DNA of 64,000 bases from Bacillus sp. AFS098217 (GCF_002551815.1 NZ_NVPR01000019.1:39561-103560); one strand, 5' to 3'; positions 23,722 to 33,100 are shown, counted from the stretch's first letter. The notes: generated by a model not told the origin, from the letters alone. Translations and numbers: made by a program.

Positions 23722-24162
23722 TTAGTGCTGAGATAACATATTATCTTCTTCCATTTCTTCTTGTCTTTCTTTTGCCTCTACACAAAATTTAGCGTATATT
23801 AACGTTCTTTCAAGTCCATCATTAGAACCATTGAAATCCTCAATATAACGTTCTTTGCGTCCAGGGCTTAGAAATTCGTTTTCTTGCATATATTCTAACG
23901 TTTCTATATCTAATATATTTCGAACTTCTTTCAAATGAGTACTTATTTTAAATGATATAAATAAGCCTATTGCACACAATATCGAACCTATAGTTGCAAA
24001 TAATAATAGATATAATGAAAGGGAGTTATCTATAAACATAAAATAAATAAAATAGATAATTGCTAAAGCCCATAATGTGGGATGATAAACTCTTTGTATG
24101 CTTTTATATTTTTTAATTTTGCTATTATGAAACTCTTTTTTTGCTTTTAGATCTTCTGACAT
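23722..24162 (-). CDS. Two-helix membrane protein, unknown
   Basis: 146 residues. Basic N-terminus, two hydrophobic segments (about residues 30-50 and 54-76), and a long acidic cytosolic tail with 'YMQENEFLSPGRKERYIEDF'. Ribosome-binding site AAGGAG. Third gene of a minus-strand cluster of membrane and lipoproteins (24680, 24222, 23722). Not recognised; the cluster could be an exclusion or envelope function. Confidence 0.6.
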   Translation of the reverse strand: MSEDLKAKKEFHNSKIKKYKSIQRVYHPTLWALAIIYFIYFMFIDNSLSLYLLLFATIGSILCAIGLFISFKISTHLKEVRNILDIETLEYMQENEFLSPGRKERYIEDFNGSNDGLERTLIYAKFCVEAKERQEEMEEDNMLSQH

Positions 24163-24221
24163 TTCAATACTCCTTGATGATAGTGTGTTAACTTTAACCC
24201 ATGCAACTCAATATTTCTTAA

Positions 24222-24665
24222 TTAATTTTCTGTTTTCATTACCTGATTCATTTCACCAATTCCTATTATATTACCTTTAGAATCATATGAGAAATTGACT
24301 TTAAATACACCTCTATCGGATGTTACTTTGGTAAATTCTTCATTCCTTTCAACTATTAATTTATCTTTACTTGTTTTTAATTCCTTTTCTAATAGGTGAT
24401 ACATCTTATCCTCTTTCTTTTGTTCAATTTCCTTTTGCTTTTGTTCAAGTTCCTCAATCTTACCTACGAATTCAATAACCTCCTCATCACCTTTTTGCCC
24501 TGTATGATACATCCATAAAGAACCCAGTCCAAAAAAAGCGATGAGACAAGTCAAAGATATGTATTTAGCTGCACTAGAATCAATCCCAGAAACTAATGTA
24601 TATGTTAATACAATTCCAGCTGCAATGAATATCGAAATCATCAGTATGGAAAAAGACGTTAGCAT
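24222..24665 (-). CDS. Membrane protein with coiled coil, unknown
   Basis: 147 residues. Two hydrophobic helices (about residues 3-25 and 33-52) are followed by a charged coiled coil of about 45 residues ('EFVGKIEELEQKQKEIEQKK') and a small beta region. Ribosome-binding site AAGGAGGG. The gene begins 14 bp after the lipoprotein gene, so they form one operon. Not recognised. Confidence 0.6.
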   Translation of the reverse strand: MLTSFSILMISIFIAAGIVLTYTLVSGIDSSAAKYISLTCLIAFFGLGSLWMYHTGQKGDEEVIEFVGKIEELEQKQKEIEQKKEDKMYHLLEKELKTSKDKLIVERNEEFTKVTSDRGVFKVNFSYDSKGNIIGIGEMNQVMKTEN

Positions 24666-24679
24666 ATTATCCCTCCTTA

Positions 24680-25069
24680 TTATTGCTTCTCACATTCAAT
24701 AGGCGTGATGGTTGCTGAACCAGAATTGTTGCTATCAGAACTATAAGTATATAAATAAGTACAATTTTTTTGTTTGTCCCGTAATATCATAACTTCCTTT
24801 AGAGCGCTATTTTTTTCTCTGAAAACTCCAGTACCCCCGCCATCATCGACTTTATGAGACTCCAGGATCTCAATTCTAGGTTCTACATTACGCTGCTTCT
24901 CTGTAATTTTTATTTTACCAATTTCCTTTTCATTAAGTTGGGCTTCTAGAACGTTGATAGCAGATCCTTTAGTAGTCCTTTGCTCTGCAACTGGTGAAGA
25001 ACAACTAACTAATGTAGTTCCAATTGTTACTAAAGAAAACAATTTACATATATTTTTTGTATTTACCAT
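24680..25069 (-). CDS. Small lipoprotein, DUF6440-like C-terminus
   Basis: 129 residues. A signal peptide with lipobox TLVSCSS predicts a lipid anchor. The C-terminal part 'LKEVMILRDKQKNCTYLYTY' and 'SATITPIECEKQ' resembles the short DUF6440-type domain found in phage and plasmid proteins (moderate certainty). It heads the three-gene membrane cluster. Function unknown; surface exposure could suit phage or conjugation exclusion. Confidence 0.6.
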   Translation of the reverse strand: MVNTKNICKLFSLVTIGTTLVSCSSPVAEQRTTKGSAINVLEAQLNEKEIGKIKITEKQRNVEPRIEILESHKVDDGGGTGVFREKNSALKEVMILRDKQKNCTYLYTYSSDSNNSGSATITPIECEKQ

Positions 25070-25224
25070 GGTATAAGCACTCCTATTTAATTTATATATT
25101 AGTTAAAAATAATAAAACGATATATAGATTATACATATGTATTTAATAATGGTGAATGAATCGGTTCGAACTTTTATAGAATTGTGGAAATGCATATAGA
25201 ATTAAATAGGTTAAAGTGAGATGA

Positions 25225-25253
25225 TTGCAAATAATTATCAGATACACTATAAT
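25225..25253 (+). promoter_or_regulatory. Sigma-A promoter of the HU gene
   Basis: TTGCAA and TATAAT with a 17-bp spacer, about 38 bp before the start codon. Confidence 0.75.
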
Positions 25254-25290
25254 TGCTATCTCATAGAGTAAATTAAGAGGTGGATATAAA

Positions 25291-25563
25291 ATGAATAAAA
25301 CTGAACTAATAAAAATCGTAGCAGAAAAAGCAGAACTATCACAAAAAGATGCAGCTGCAGCAACACAAACTGTATTAGATTCCATTACGAATGCACTTGT
25401 AAACGGAGAGAAAGTACAAATCATTGGATTTGGTACATTTGAAGTCCGGGAGAGAGCTGCACGTATGGGACGTAATCCACAAACTGGTGAAGAAATGCAA
25501 ATCGCTGCTTCAAAGGTACCTGCTTTCAAAGCTGGAAAAGAGTTAAAAGAAGCAGTAAAATAA
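25291..25563 (+). CDS. hup: HU family DNA-binding protein
   Basis: 90 residues, the normal HU length. The signature '[45 protein letters not shown]' spans the DNA-binding arms, shown here in part as GRNPQTGEE. It bends and compacts DNA as a dimer; plasmid copies are thought to reduce the fitness cost of large plasmids or act as nucleoid stealth proteins. Good promoter, Shine-Dalgarno (AGAGGTGG) and terminator make it an independent unit. Confidence 0.95.
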   Translation: MNKTELIKIVAEKAELSQKDAAAATQTVLDSITNALVNGEKVQIIGFGTFEVRERAARMGRNPQTGEEMQIAASKVPAFKAGKELKEAVK

Positions 25564-25574
25564 TAAATAACAAA

Positions 25575-25606
25575 AAGGATCTGCATGAGTAGCAGATCCT
25601 TCTTTA
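25575..25606 (+). terminator. Terminator of the HU gene
   Basis: AAGGATCTGC / GCAGATCCTT followed by CTTT. Confidence 0.8.
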
Positions 25607-25639
25607 ATTAAAAATAACCAAAGATATTTATCCATTCTG

Positions 25640-25672
25640 TTGATCGATGTGAAGTGACTCCACATCGATCAA
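25640..25672. terminator. Hairpin at the distal end of CRISPR array 1
   Basis: 12-bp stem TTGATCGATGTG / CACATCGATCAA directly beyond the last, degenerate repeat; it probably ends the minus-strand pre-crRNA. Confidence 0.6.
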
Positions 25673-25681
25673 ATTAAAGTA

Positions 25682-26558
25682 ATCAAATACCCACATAGTT
25701 CAAATAAAACAACGATGAAACAAGCAGAGAAAATCTTGTTAGAAGACTTTATATCCCATATAGTTCAGATAAAACTAGAATTCGGAACACCTGCACCATT
25801 ACGCGATAAACACTTTAAATCCCAAATAGTTTAGATAAAACTTGCTTAATAATATTGATAAGCTGTCCCGCATAGTCCTTTATATCCCACATAGTTCAAA
25901 TAAAACAACATCTCCCCAACAATCAGCGGGCTCAGGAGCCTTCTTTATATCCCATATAGTTCAGATAAAACTTGTATTGCGACATTCAATCTTGTTTTCT
26001 TTTCGTCCTTTATATCCCGTATAGTTCACATAAAACGGGGAAGCGGGACTAGAAGCCGCAGTTCCTCTGGTCTTTATATCCCATGTGGTTCAAATAAAAC
26101 AAAGTTATATGCTGCTACTCGATGCCATGCTGAACAACTTTATATCCCATATGGTTCAGACAAAACTTCTTACAAAATCTCAACTTCGGTTGATTGAAAG
26201 GTGTTTATATCCCATAAAGTTCAGATAAAACATATCACTGTTGATGAATAGTGTACAACTGATACCTCTTTATATCCCATAAAGTTCAAATAAAACTGGA
26301 ATGTAGAGTCTGATTTAAGTAGTTCTGTAACCTTTATATCCCATATAGTATCAAATAAAACACGTAGAAGGAGAAGGTGCTACACAAGTAACATTCAACT
26401 TTATATCCCACATAGTTCAAATAAAACGCGCTCGCTAGAATCGAAATTATGACCTTCTGCCACACCTTTATATCCCATAAAGTTCAAATAAAACTGTCGA
26501 AGATTAAAAAGGGCGGTGTAACCATTGCTCTTTATATCCCATATAGTTCAGATAAAAC
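25682..26558 (-). CRISPR. CRISPR array 1 (14 repeats, 13 spacers)
   Basis: 29-bp repeats at 25682, 25747, 25813, 25878, 25943, 26008, 26072, 26138, 26203, 26268, 26332 (with a 1-base insertion), 26399, 26466 and 26530, separated by 35-38 bp spacers. On the coding (minus) strand the repeat starts GTTTTATCTGAACTATATGG and ends GATATAAAG. The first repeat in plus coordinates is strongly degenerate and a second (25813) has several changes, so the old end is on the left and the leader on the right (26559-26731). Spacer 25711-25746 nearly matches oppA of this plasmid. Confidence 0.97.
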
Positions 26559-26731
26559 CCTAGCTATATACAGGTGATAAATCTTATTATACCAACGTTT
26601 TAATATGTGTATCAATCAGCATTTTGCAGCAAACCATCGATCGTGGTTTTGTATTCCCTTAAAAAATGCTTTAAGACCTTGTCATATTAATGTTTTCTGC
26701 ACTTCTGACAAAAACGAGGTTCACTGCAAAA
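26559..26731 (-). promoter_or_regulatory. Leader of CRISPR array 1
   Basis: About 170 bp from the cas3 stop codon to the first repeat. Its reverse complement is nearly 90% identical to 33101-33276, both starting CGTAATTTTGCAGTGAACC. It contains a -10-like TATAATAAG (26584-26592, minus strand) close to the first repeat. The cas3 stop (TAA) lies inside the shared leader sequence. Confidence 0.85.
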
Positions 26732-28927
26732 TTACGGAAGTACAATTCCTGTTCCTGTTATATTTTCTTTATCAAAATCGTACTTACAATATAAAATGTG
26801 AATGTATTGAAGTCCGGAAATATCAATTTCCTTAGTTTCCATTCCGATTTTTTTAACCTGATTCCTAGAAATAGAGGTTGTAAGCTTTTCAATTTGCATT
26901 CGTAATAATTTTCGCTTTTTCGAATTTTTTTCCTGTTTAAATAAAGTAAATAGTGTTTGATTCTCTTCATATACAGAATAGGGAATAACTTGATAATTAT
27001 CAATATCACGTAACAACCTTTGTGCTTCTGTATTTCCCATATCGTTTAGTGGAAGTTTATCTAGTACCTTTAAAGCTTGATAGAATTCGTCTAAGTATTT
27101 TTTGCTTAGGTTTTCTGTTTTATATAATGTTTCGACAAGCTCCATTTTTGTTTTTTCATGTAGTTTTTGTCCATTAAAGGGTTCTAAAAGTTTTAAACCG
27201 TTATGAACAATATCCTCATCATAAACGGATCCGATCCCTTCTGCTTCTGTATAAACAAAAACATTAGGTTTTGTACCTTCATACTCTCTTCCACGATAAC
27301 AACGACCTAAACGCTGAAATAAGCTATCTAATGTAGAAATTTCAGTAAATAACAAATCAAAATCAATATCTAATGAAGCTTCTACAAGCTGTGTAGCAAT
27401 CCAAATGCCACTCTGTTTTTCACGATTTTTGTCATTTGGTGCGAATTTCTTAATTTCTTCTTCTAAAACGGAACGGTGTTTTTGAATAAATTGCGTGTGC
27501 AACAATCTTGCATTTTCATTATGTAACAGTCCATATATACGTTTTGCCTCTTTTACGGTATTAGCAATAATTAATACCCGTTTATTTCGTCCGGCTTCAC
27601 GAATATGTTCTAAATCTTCATCGATTTTAATTTTGCGTATAGATATCCGGTGCCGAATTAGGTCATTGTAGAATTCACCTTTTACAAAATCACTTACCTT
27701 GATTTTGCCTCGTTTCTCCATTGTTTCCATAAAAACAGTAGGAAGTGTAGCGGTCATAATCATAAATTTTCCGCCTATCTGGTGAATCATTTCCAATGCT
27801 TTAAGTATAACAGCTAAGATTTTCGGAGAATAACCTTGTATTTCATCTAAAACTATCTTAGAATACGCCATTGTAGCCAAGTATTTCTCATACCCGCGAA
27901 ATAAAAATGGAAACTTCAAGATTTGATCAATTGTACTAAATGTTAACTTTTTACTCAATAAACGAGACTGTTCGTAGATAAGCTCATTGGTTCCGTAATC
28001 GTCTTTTAATGTTTGTAGAAAATCAACGCTACCACTGTGAAGCAATCCAGCAATCGCTTGCTCTTTTTCATCAACATATCCCATTCCATTCGTTATACGC
28101 TCATACAAGGCATTTAAGCTTACGCGGATAGGAAGCGTAATAAAACCTTTCGCTTCATCAATCCAAAATAAAGCAGATTCTGTTTTTCCCATACCAGTTT
28201 GTGCTACAGCCACAATGTTCTTGTTTCGATTCTCGTAAGAAAAAAGCTGTAAATCACGTGGTTTATGACCATTCTTCTTTAGGAATATATCGACATAAGT
28301 GCCCACCCCTTTGTCTGCATGATATTCTACGAGCTCTCCTGCAGAAGCTGCATGATCTACACGGTTTAAAAGTCCCTTTACAAGCACAAGAAGAGGATAT
28401 TCTTTATCCTTTTTCTTAATTGGTTTCCAACCTATAGTTGTAGTATCAAGTTCTTTATTAACAGAACAGCACAATTCTTGCTCCAAACGGTCCATTTTTC
28501 CTTTTAAATCTGGTAAAACTGCATTTAGTATTTGCGCATCAAACATTACGTTCCGTACATGATGATATGCAATTGCCTCTTTTACAACCCGTTCTGTACT
28601 TTGGGAATAATGAAATTTTAAGAATGGGACACAAAGTAAGGAAATAAAAGCATGAGGAACATTAGGATATTTCTTTTCAATTTCTTGTTTTGTTAAAGAA
28701 GATAACCCCATATTGAGTTTGATAAATTGTTGAAATCCCTCATAAATCTTTCCTGCATCGTGGTATTGTGCAGCTACTTGTGAAAGCTCCCAAACCTCTT
28801 CTGACAAAAGTGAACCATACGAGTGTTTTAGTAAAGATAAATTTTCTAATACACGTCCTGTATGTTCTTGTAATGTTTCAAATTCTCCTGTTTGCTGAGC
28901 CCACTTTGCGTAAATGAAATCTTCCAT
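26732..28927 (-). CDS. cas3: Cas3 helicase-nuclease, type I-B
   Basis: 731 residues from the ATG at 28927 (AGGAGG 8 nt upstream; the ATG at 28954 lies in a hairpin). N-terminal HD nuclease: H in 'EHTGRV' and HD in 'VAAQYHDAGKIYEGF' (about residue 56). SF2 helicase: Walker A 'VAQTGMGKTESALFW', DEIQ box 'IVLDEIQGYSPK', and motif VI 'QRLGRCYRGREYEG'. It is recruited by Cascade to unwind and degrade target DNA. It is the last gene of the operon and its stop codon lies in the array-1 leader. A terminator-like hairpin separates it from cas5. Confidence 0.96.
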   Translation of the reverse strand: MEDFIYAKWAQQTGEFETLQEHTGRVLENLSLLKHSYGSLLSEEVWELSQVAAQYHDAGKIYEGFQQFIKLNMGLSSLTKQEIEKKYPNVPHAFISLLCVPFLKFHYSQSTERVVKEAIAYHHVRNVMFDAQILNAVLPDLKGKMDRLEQELCCSVNKELDTTTIGWKPIKKKDKEYPLLVLVKGLLNRVDHAASAGELVEYHADKGVGTYVDIFLKKNGHKPRDLQLFSYENRNKNIVAVAQTGMGKTESALFWIDEAKGFITLPIRVSLNALYERITNGMGYVDEKEQAIAGLLHSGSVDFLQTLKDDYGTNELIYEQSRLLSKKLTFSTIDQILKFPFLFRGYEKYLATMAYSKIVLDEIQGYSPKILAVILKALEMIHQIGGKFMIMTATLPTVFMETMEKRGKIKVSDFVKGEFYNDLIRHRISIRKIKIDEDLEHIREAGRNKRVLIIANTVKEAKRIYGLLHNENARLLHTQFIQKHRSVLEEEIKKFAPNDKNREKQSGIWIATQLVEASLDIDFDLLFTEISTLDSLFQRLGRCYRGREYEGTKPNVFVYTEAEGIGSVYDEDIVHNGLKLLEPFNGQKLHEKTKMELVETLYKTENLSKKYLDEFYQALKVLDKLPLNDMGNTEAQRLLRDIDNYQVIPYSVYEENQTLFTLFKQEKNSKKRKLLRMQIEKLTTSISRNQVKKIGMETKEIDISGLQYIHILYCKYDFDKENITGTGIVLP

Positions 28928-28942
28928 GGATTTTTCCTCCTG

Positions 28943-28974
28943 AAAAAAATCCATGCCTACTTATAAGGCATGGA
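28943..28974 (-). terminator. Terminator-like hairpin between cas5 and cas3
   Basis: On the minus strand TCCATGCC / GGCATGGA with a 9-nt loop is followed by seven T residues, overlapping the cas5 stop codon, just before the cas3 Shine-Dalgarno. It may lower cas3 relative to Cascade. Confidence 0.6.
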
Positions 28975-29632
28975 AAAATACAATATGACCATCTTCATCT
29001 TCCATATACTGAGGTGAATTTAATCCCTCTCCTTTACGGAAGAATTGTGTTTGAACCGTCTCCCAAGTACGAATTCCTTGTTTCACTTGATATACCGTAT
29101 TTAAACGGTATGAAATTCCTTTATAATTCATATAATCAAGGCGATCAGCAATACTATAACGTGGTACATAGATATCGTTTTTGAGTGTAAGGATTTCTTT
29201 TGTATGTCTTTCATTCAACGTTACTAATTTCACGTTTTCAATGACTGCTAAGTCTTCACGTCGACCAATGCTTGGGGCCTCATTGATATTTTCTAATGCT
29301 GTTTGTAATTGTTCCAATACACTTTGTTCTGCACGCACATGGAAAATAAGAGAGATTTCTTTCAACATATGAACATGCATGGGCATGGTTGTTACTTCTT
29401 TCGACTTGTAAAAATGATGTGTTTGCAAGTCAAACAGCTTTCCTTCGTGAGTGCCCTGGATGCTGATTTCCATTGGAATTAATTCATTTGCATCTAGTAC
29501 ATAATGAAGGAACCCCTTTACCGTACTGTACGGTGGAAGAGGATAGGTTTCCTTTGCCTTTTGTGCCATTGGTTTCTTGTAACAAGCAGTTTGTTGATAT
29601 AACTCTACTCGTAATGCTGCATTAGCCGACAT
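28961..29632 (-). CDS. cas5: Cas5 (Cas5t-like), Cascade subunit
   Basis: 223 residues. The opening 'AALRVELYQQTACYKKPMAQKAKETYPLPPYSTVKGFLHYVLDA' is the Cas5 RAMP pattern (beta strand, then the loop that holds the crRNA 5' handle, then the P-x-x-S-T-V-K-G helix). A second RAMP-like part runs from about residue 100. It caps the crRNA 5' end in Cascade. Its start overlaps cas7 by 11 bp, indicating translational coupling. Subtype I-B (Tneap) is inferred from the neighbours. Confidence 0.9.
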   Translation of the reverse strand: MSANAALRVELYQQTACYKKPMAQKAKETYPLPPYSTVKGFLHYVLDANELIPMEISIQGTHEGKLFDLQTHHFYKSKEVTTMPMHVHMLKEISLIFHVRAEQSVLEQLQTALENINEAPSIGRREDLAVIENVKLVTLNERHTKEILTLKNDIYVPRYSIADRLDYMNYKGISYRLNTVYQVKQGIRTWETVQTQFFRKGEGLNSPQYMEDEDGHIVFFHAL

Positions 29633-30539
29633 AATAATTCTCCACTTGCTCTAATAGATAATCTAGCATACCTTGAATCGTATGGGTTGAGTCGCTTGAA
29701 ACCAGATTTCGCAACTCTTCTTCATTGGCGAAAACACCAGATAATAGACCAACATGTGTTTGTTCTTGTACAGTCCGTCCCATACTGCGACGTTCTAAAA
29801 TCTCCTGCAGCATAACAGAATTTAAACAGTATTCACGTTTTCTCGGAAGTAATTGTGCACGGCCTAAGAAATACGGTTGATTAATCGAATACAGCCCTCC
29901 AATTACAAACAAAGGAGATAAATCTTCTTGACGACCGCGGATATTACGGTTTAAGGCAAATACAATTTCTAAGAATTCTTTGATACGTCTTGCCTTTTCT
30001 TCACGTGGTAAGTCAATTTCTCCATCTACACCAATTTTATCTAAATCAATAGTAATGGTATAAGAATATAGGCTTGTATGCCGCTCAGATGTTGCGATAT
30101 TTGGATTTTCATTGATACGTGAAGCATGTCCTAAATTTGTTAAAAATTCTAAATCTCCTCGGTACGGTTCAAGAGAAACGGCATGAGACAAACGAACACT
30201 CGCTGGGCGCTTGTTCCCCATATCACCTTTTACAGTTTTCATGTAACCAAATAAGTCCATTTCTTCTGACTCTTGAATGGTAGCACTAGGAGAATATTGG
30301 ACCACATTTTTACTTTTCCCTTCCCCTTCACCTTTTTCACGACCAACTGTATCCAAGTTCCAACTATAACGCTCGGCTCCTAAACGAACCATATCGTATC
30401 GAATAGCTTGGCGTGAAGCAAATGTATGAACATCCCCATTTCCACGATTAAATTTCTTTAATTCGGAGATGTTACCGATTCCTTCCCCATAATTTAATGA
30501 ATCTCCTTGAAACACGATCGTTAATGTTAATCCAGCCAT
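29622..30539 (-). CDS. cas7: Cas7 (Cst2/DevR-like), Cascade backbone
   Basis: 305 residues. 'LTLTIVFQGDSLNYGEGIGNISELKKFNRGNGDVHTFASRQAIRYDMVR' in the N-terminus is typical of DevR/Cst2 Cas7, with the palm RAMP strand and the R-Q-A-x-R segment. 'ASVRLSHAVSLEPYRGDLEFLTNLGHASR' follows. Several copies polymerise along the crRNA. It overlaps the cas8 stop by one base (TAATG). The Cst1-Cst2-Cas5t set defines the I-B Tneap variety. Confidence 0.92.
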   Translation of the reverse strand: MAGLTLTIVFQGDSLNYGEGIGNISELKKFNRGNGDVHTFASRQAIRYDMVRLGAERYSWNLDTVGREKGEGEGKSKNVVQYSPSATIQESEEMDLFGYMKTVKGDMGNKRPASVRLSHAVSLEPYRGDLEFLTNLGHASRINENPNIATSERHTSLYSYTITIDLDKIGVDGEIDLPREEKARRIKEFLEIVFALNRNIRGRQEDLSPLFVIGGLYSINQPYFLGRAQLLPRKREYCLNSVMLQEILERRSMGRTVQEQTHVGLLSGVFANEEELRNLVSSDSTHTIQGMLDYLLEQVENYYVG

Positions 30540-32230
30540 TAGTTTGTTTCCTCCACTTCTTTTTTATAGGGTTTGTCATTTAATCCGGATAGTAAAGCAC
30601 TTGCAATACCTTCAAATTCATTACTATGTTCCCTTGTAGCATCTACATACATAGAAGTGTTCTTTTCTACTAATAAAAAGGTGCGGAATAATGTTTCAAA
30701 GAATTGCTGACGGTTATTGGTAGTTAAAGCATTTAACAGACGGTAAGTAATGCCTGGAATCTTATTCTCCATTCTACGTTCAGTAAGTCTTCTACGGACC
30801 TCACGCCCATCCATTAGTGCATACTTGATTCTATTTTGCATAGATTCGTATTGTTCTTCTCGTGTTTCATTAGACATACCATAACACCCCTTTATTCTAT
30901 TTAAATGAAACATAGCCAAAGTGGCTGCATACGTATCATAACAGGAATAATTGTTATCTACGTTTTTTCGCAATTGATTAGTAATGTCGCGGAAAAATTG
31001 CTCTCCATTTAATAATTTACGTAGAATCACGTTCCGAAACGGTGGATATTTAATATGATCGAGCTCTTTACCTCCGCGCTCCTGAAGGTATTGGATGGCA
31101 TGTTCTGATAAAAAGTTCTGTGTAAGAGTCGTCTTTTTTCCACTATTTTGGAACTCAACAATTAGCATATTTTTAGAAATCCAACCTGCTTTATCTTTTG
31201 CTTCTTTTAATGTGTCATATAAAAACACTTCAAAAGGGTTGTTTTGTTTTTTATTGGTAACAAATAAATCATTTACTTCTGCTAGTGCATCAAAATCCTC
31301 ATCAGTTTGAATAAATGAATAGGTTTCCCCGTCTTTGTAAAGCCCAAAAGCGGAACAAAACATAATTAACCGATACAAATTGGATATAGGAAACGTTTTT
31401 TGATTATTCCACGTGTAATTCGTTGCATTTGCTAAACTGACTGCATTCGGAAGAAATACCGCTTCCGTGTAATCAGTAAGGGCAAGTTGCCCCTCGATAA
31501 CAGGACAATATAGTAATTCATCCTTCTTTAGTTTCGTAATTGTTTGTTTCGCTAACTTTCTAAAATCTGCATCATCAGTTTGCTGTATCACCTTGTTTAA
31601 GCCTTCTATTGCTTCGTTAGGATTGGTAGAAGATTGAAGAACAGCAAGAACCTCTTGTTCTAGTAAAATAGGTTGAATGAAGTCTCTTGCAAGAAATTCT
31701 TCATGTTCTGAACGATTTAAGGTGCTGCGTGATCTTTGTAAAAAACTCGTTTGACCATGAAGTTCTCCTAAACGAAACCGAATCATATTTAATGTTAACA
31801 CTTCATTTACTTGTTCTTGCTTTAACAACCTCAGGTAATCTTTTGTGATTGTGTTTAATTCTTCAATGGTTGATACATCTTTTTTTCTGCTAAACAGCTC
31901 TTTTAAGGTTCTACCTTCAATCGGTAAACGTTTATTCAGCTTATTTTCTGTACTTTTAATATCAGCAAAGATAAAGTCTTTAAAACGTTTAAAGTTGGAT
32001 GAGGCGTGTGTTAGATAAGCATTCATCCTATTTTCTTTTTCATTTGCAACAGAAAACATATCAAAAGCATAATTGAAAAACCATTTCGGAAAATCGTGAA
32101 GCAATTTTGGATCAAAATCTAGATATGTCTCTTCTATTTCAAATAAATCTGTTTCAGCATGCTCTAAAATACGATAAAACCCCAAAATACCAGTGTTCGT
32201 AGCCCAATCTTCTAAGTACAGCCGAATCAT
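30539..32230 (-). CDS. cas8b: Cas8b (Cst1-like) large Cascade subunit
   Basis: 563 residues, size and position of a Cas8 large subunit. The start 'IRLYLEDWATNTGILGFYRILEHAE' is typical of Cst1/Cas8a1-b1 proteins. No CxxC zinc pair of the kind in some Cst1 proteins is visible. The subunit recognises the PAM and helps R-loop formation. The start overlaps cas6 by 4 bp (ATGA). The family is divergent, so assignment relies on gene order as well as sequence. Confidence 0.85.
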   Translation of the reverse strand: MIRLYLEDWATNTGILGFYRILEHAETDLFEIEETYLDFDPKLLHDFPKWFFNYAFDMFSVANEKENRMNAYLTHASSNFKRFKDFIFADIKSTENKLNKRLPIEGRTLKELFSRKKDVSTIEELNTITKDYLRLLKQEQVNEVLTLNMIRFRLGELHGQTSFLQRSRSTLNRSEHEEFLARDFIQPILLEQEVLAVLQSSTNPNEAIEGLNKVIQQTDDADFRKLAKQTITKLKKDELLYCPVIEGQLALTDYTEAVFLPNAVSLANATNYTWNNQKTFPISNLYRLIMFCSAFGLYKDGETYSFIQTDEDFDALAEVNDLFVTNKKQNNPFEVFLYDTLKEAKDKAGWISKNMLIVEFQNSGKKTTLTQNFLSEHAIQYLQERGGKELDHIKYPPFRNVILRKLLNGEQFFRDITNQLRKNVDNNYSCYDTYAATLAMFHLNRIKGCYGMSNETREEQYESMQNRIKYALMDGREVRRRLTERRMENKIPGITYRLLNALTTNNRQQFFETLFRTFLLVEKNTSMYVDATREHSNEFEGIASALLSGLNDKPYKKEVEETN

Positions 32231-32946
32231 TGATACTCCACGGACACGCAGCCGTACCCTTGTGATTTTTTGAAAGATGTACCGATTTGACGAAGGATTT
32301 CTAAGTCTTCCTGGTTTCCTTTTAACAAGAATGTTCCTTTATAAGCTTCAAAGTGCTGGTAATGGGGGATGTTTTCAAATTTTTCTTTTACAACTTGTTT
32401 TGTTAAATTCATAGGTATAAATTGCAATGGTTTTTTCAGGCCTTCTCCATGATAATTACGCAAACTCATATCACAAATGTAATTGAAACTCTCTTCGTAA
32501 CCTTCTTCTGTCGGAGCAAGGGGTTTCCCCTCCTTGTCTTTCATAAAAATAGGGGAAAGGGTGCGAAATACTACCGTATCACTTTTCACTTTGACTTCCG
32601 GCAGTAGAGATATACTCTTCTTCTGTAGTTTATATCCTTTGTACTGAAAATCTCTAATCTCATTTAAGCCATCTACTAGGTGACAAATGAATTCAGGATC
32701 AGGTGAACTAATAATCCAGTCCAGCCCGTTCTGTAGGAGAAATTCATCATTTTTTAAAATATAGTCTTTGAGATAAACAGAAAACGTAAAATTCTTACTT
32801 TTTTTGTTCGGTTTATTCTCAAAGACATACAGGTTCTCTGCATATACTGCGTTTGATGTTTTTAGAGCTTCTTTAATAAAACTCACAAACATAAAACGAT
32901 ACGAGAGAGGAATTACTTCGCAAGTAAAGCTTACTTTCAACCTCAT
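32227..32946 (-). CDS. cas6: Cas6 pre-crRNA endoribonuclease
   Basis: 239 residues from ATG 32946 (GAGGAGG 6 nt upstream). 'MRLKVSFTCEVIPLSYRFMFVSFIKEAL' begins the first ferredoxin-like fold; the C-terminal glycine-rich loop 'GTSFKKSQGYGCVSVEYQ' is the Cas6 hallmark. It cuts the pre-crRNA within the repeat, leaving an 8-nt 5' handle; with this repeat the handle would be the last bases (ATATAAAG). First gene of the cas operon, 155 bp from the array-2 leader. Confidence 0.92.
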   Translation of the reverse strand: MRLKVSFTCEVIPLSYRFMFVSFIKEALKTSNAVYAENLYVFENKPNKKSKNFTFSVYLKDYILKNDEFLLQNGLDWIISSPDPEFICHLVDGLNEIRDFQYKGYKLQKKSISLLPEVKVKSDTVVFRTLSPIFMKDKEGKPLAPTEEGYEESFNYICDMSLRNYHGEGLKKPLQFIPMNLTKQVVKEKFENIPHYQHFEAYKGTFLLKGNQEDLEILRQIGTSFKKSQGYGCVSVEYQ

Positions 32947-33100
32947 CATTTTCCTCCTCAATCTGTAATATATGATTATTATAATGTATTCAAAAACTAA
33001 GATTCAATAAACACGTGGGAATAAACGGAAAAACATTCCTGTCTAAAGAAAGTTTTTTCTCGATCTCATATAGAAAGATAAAAATCATGTGGTAATTTCG

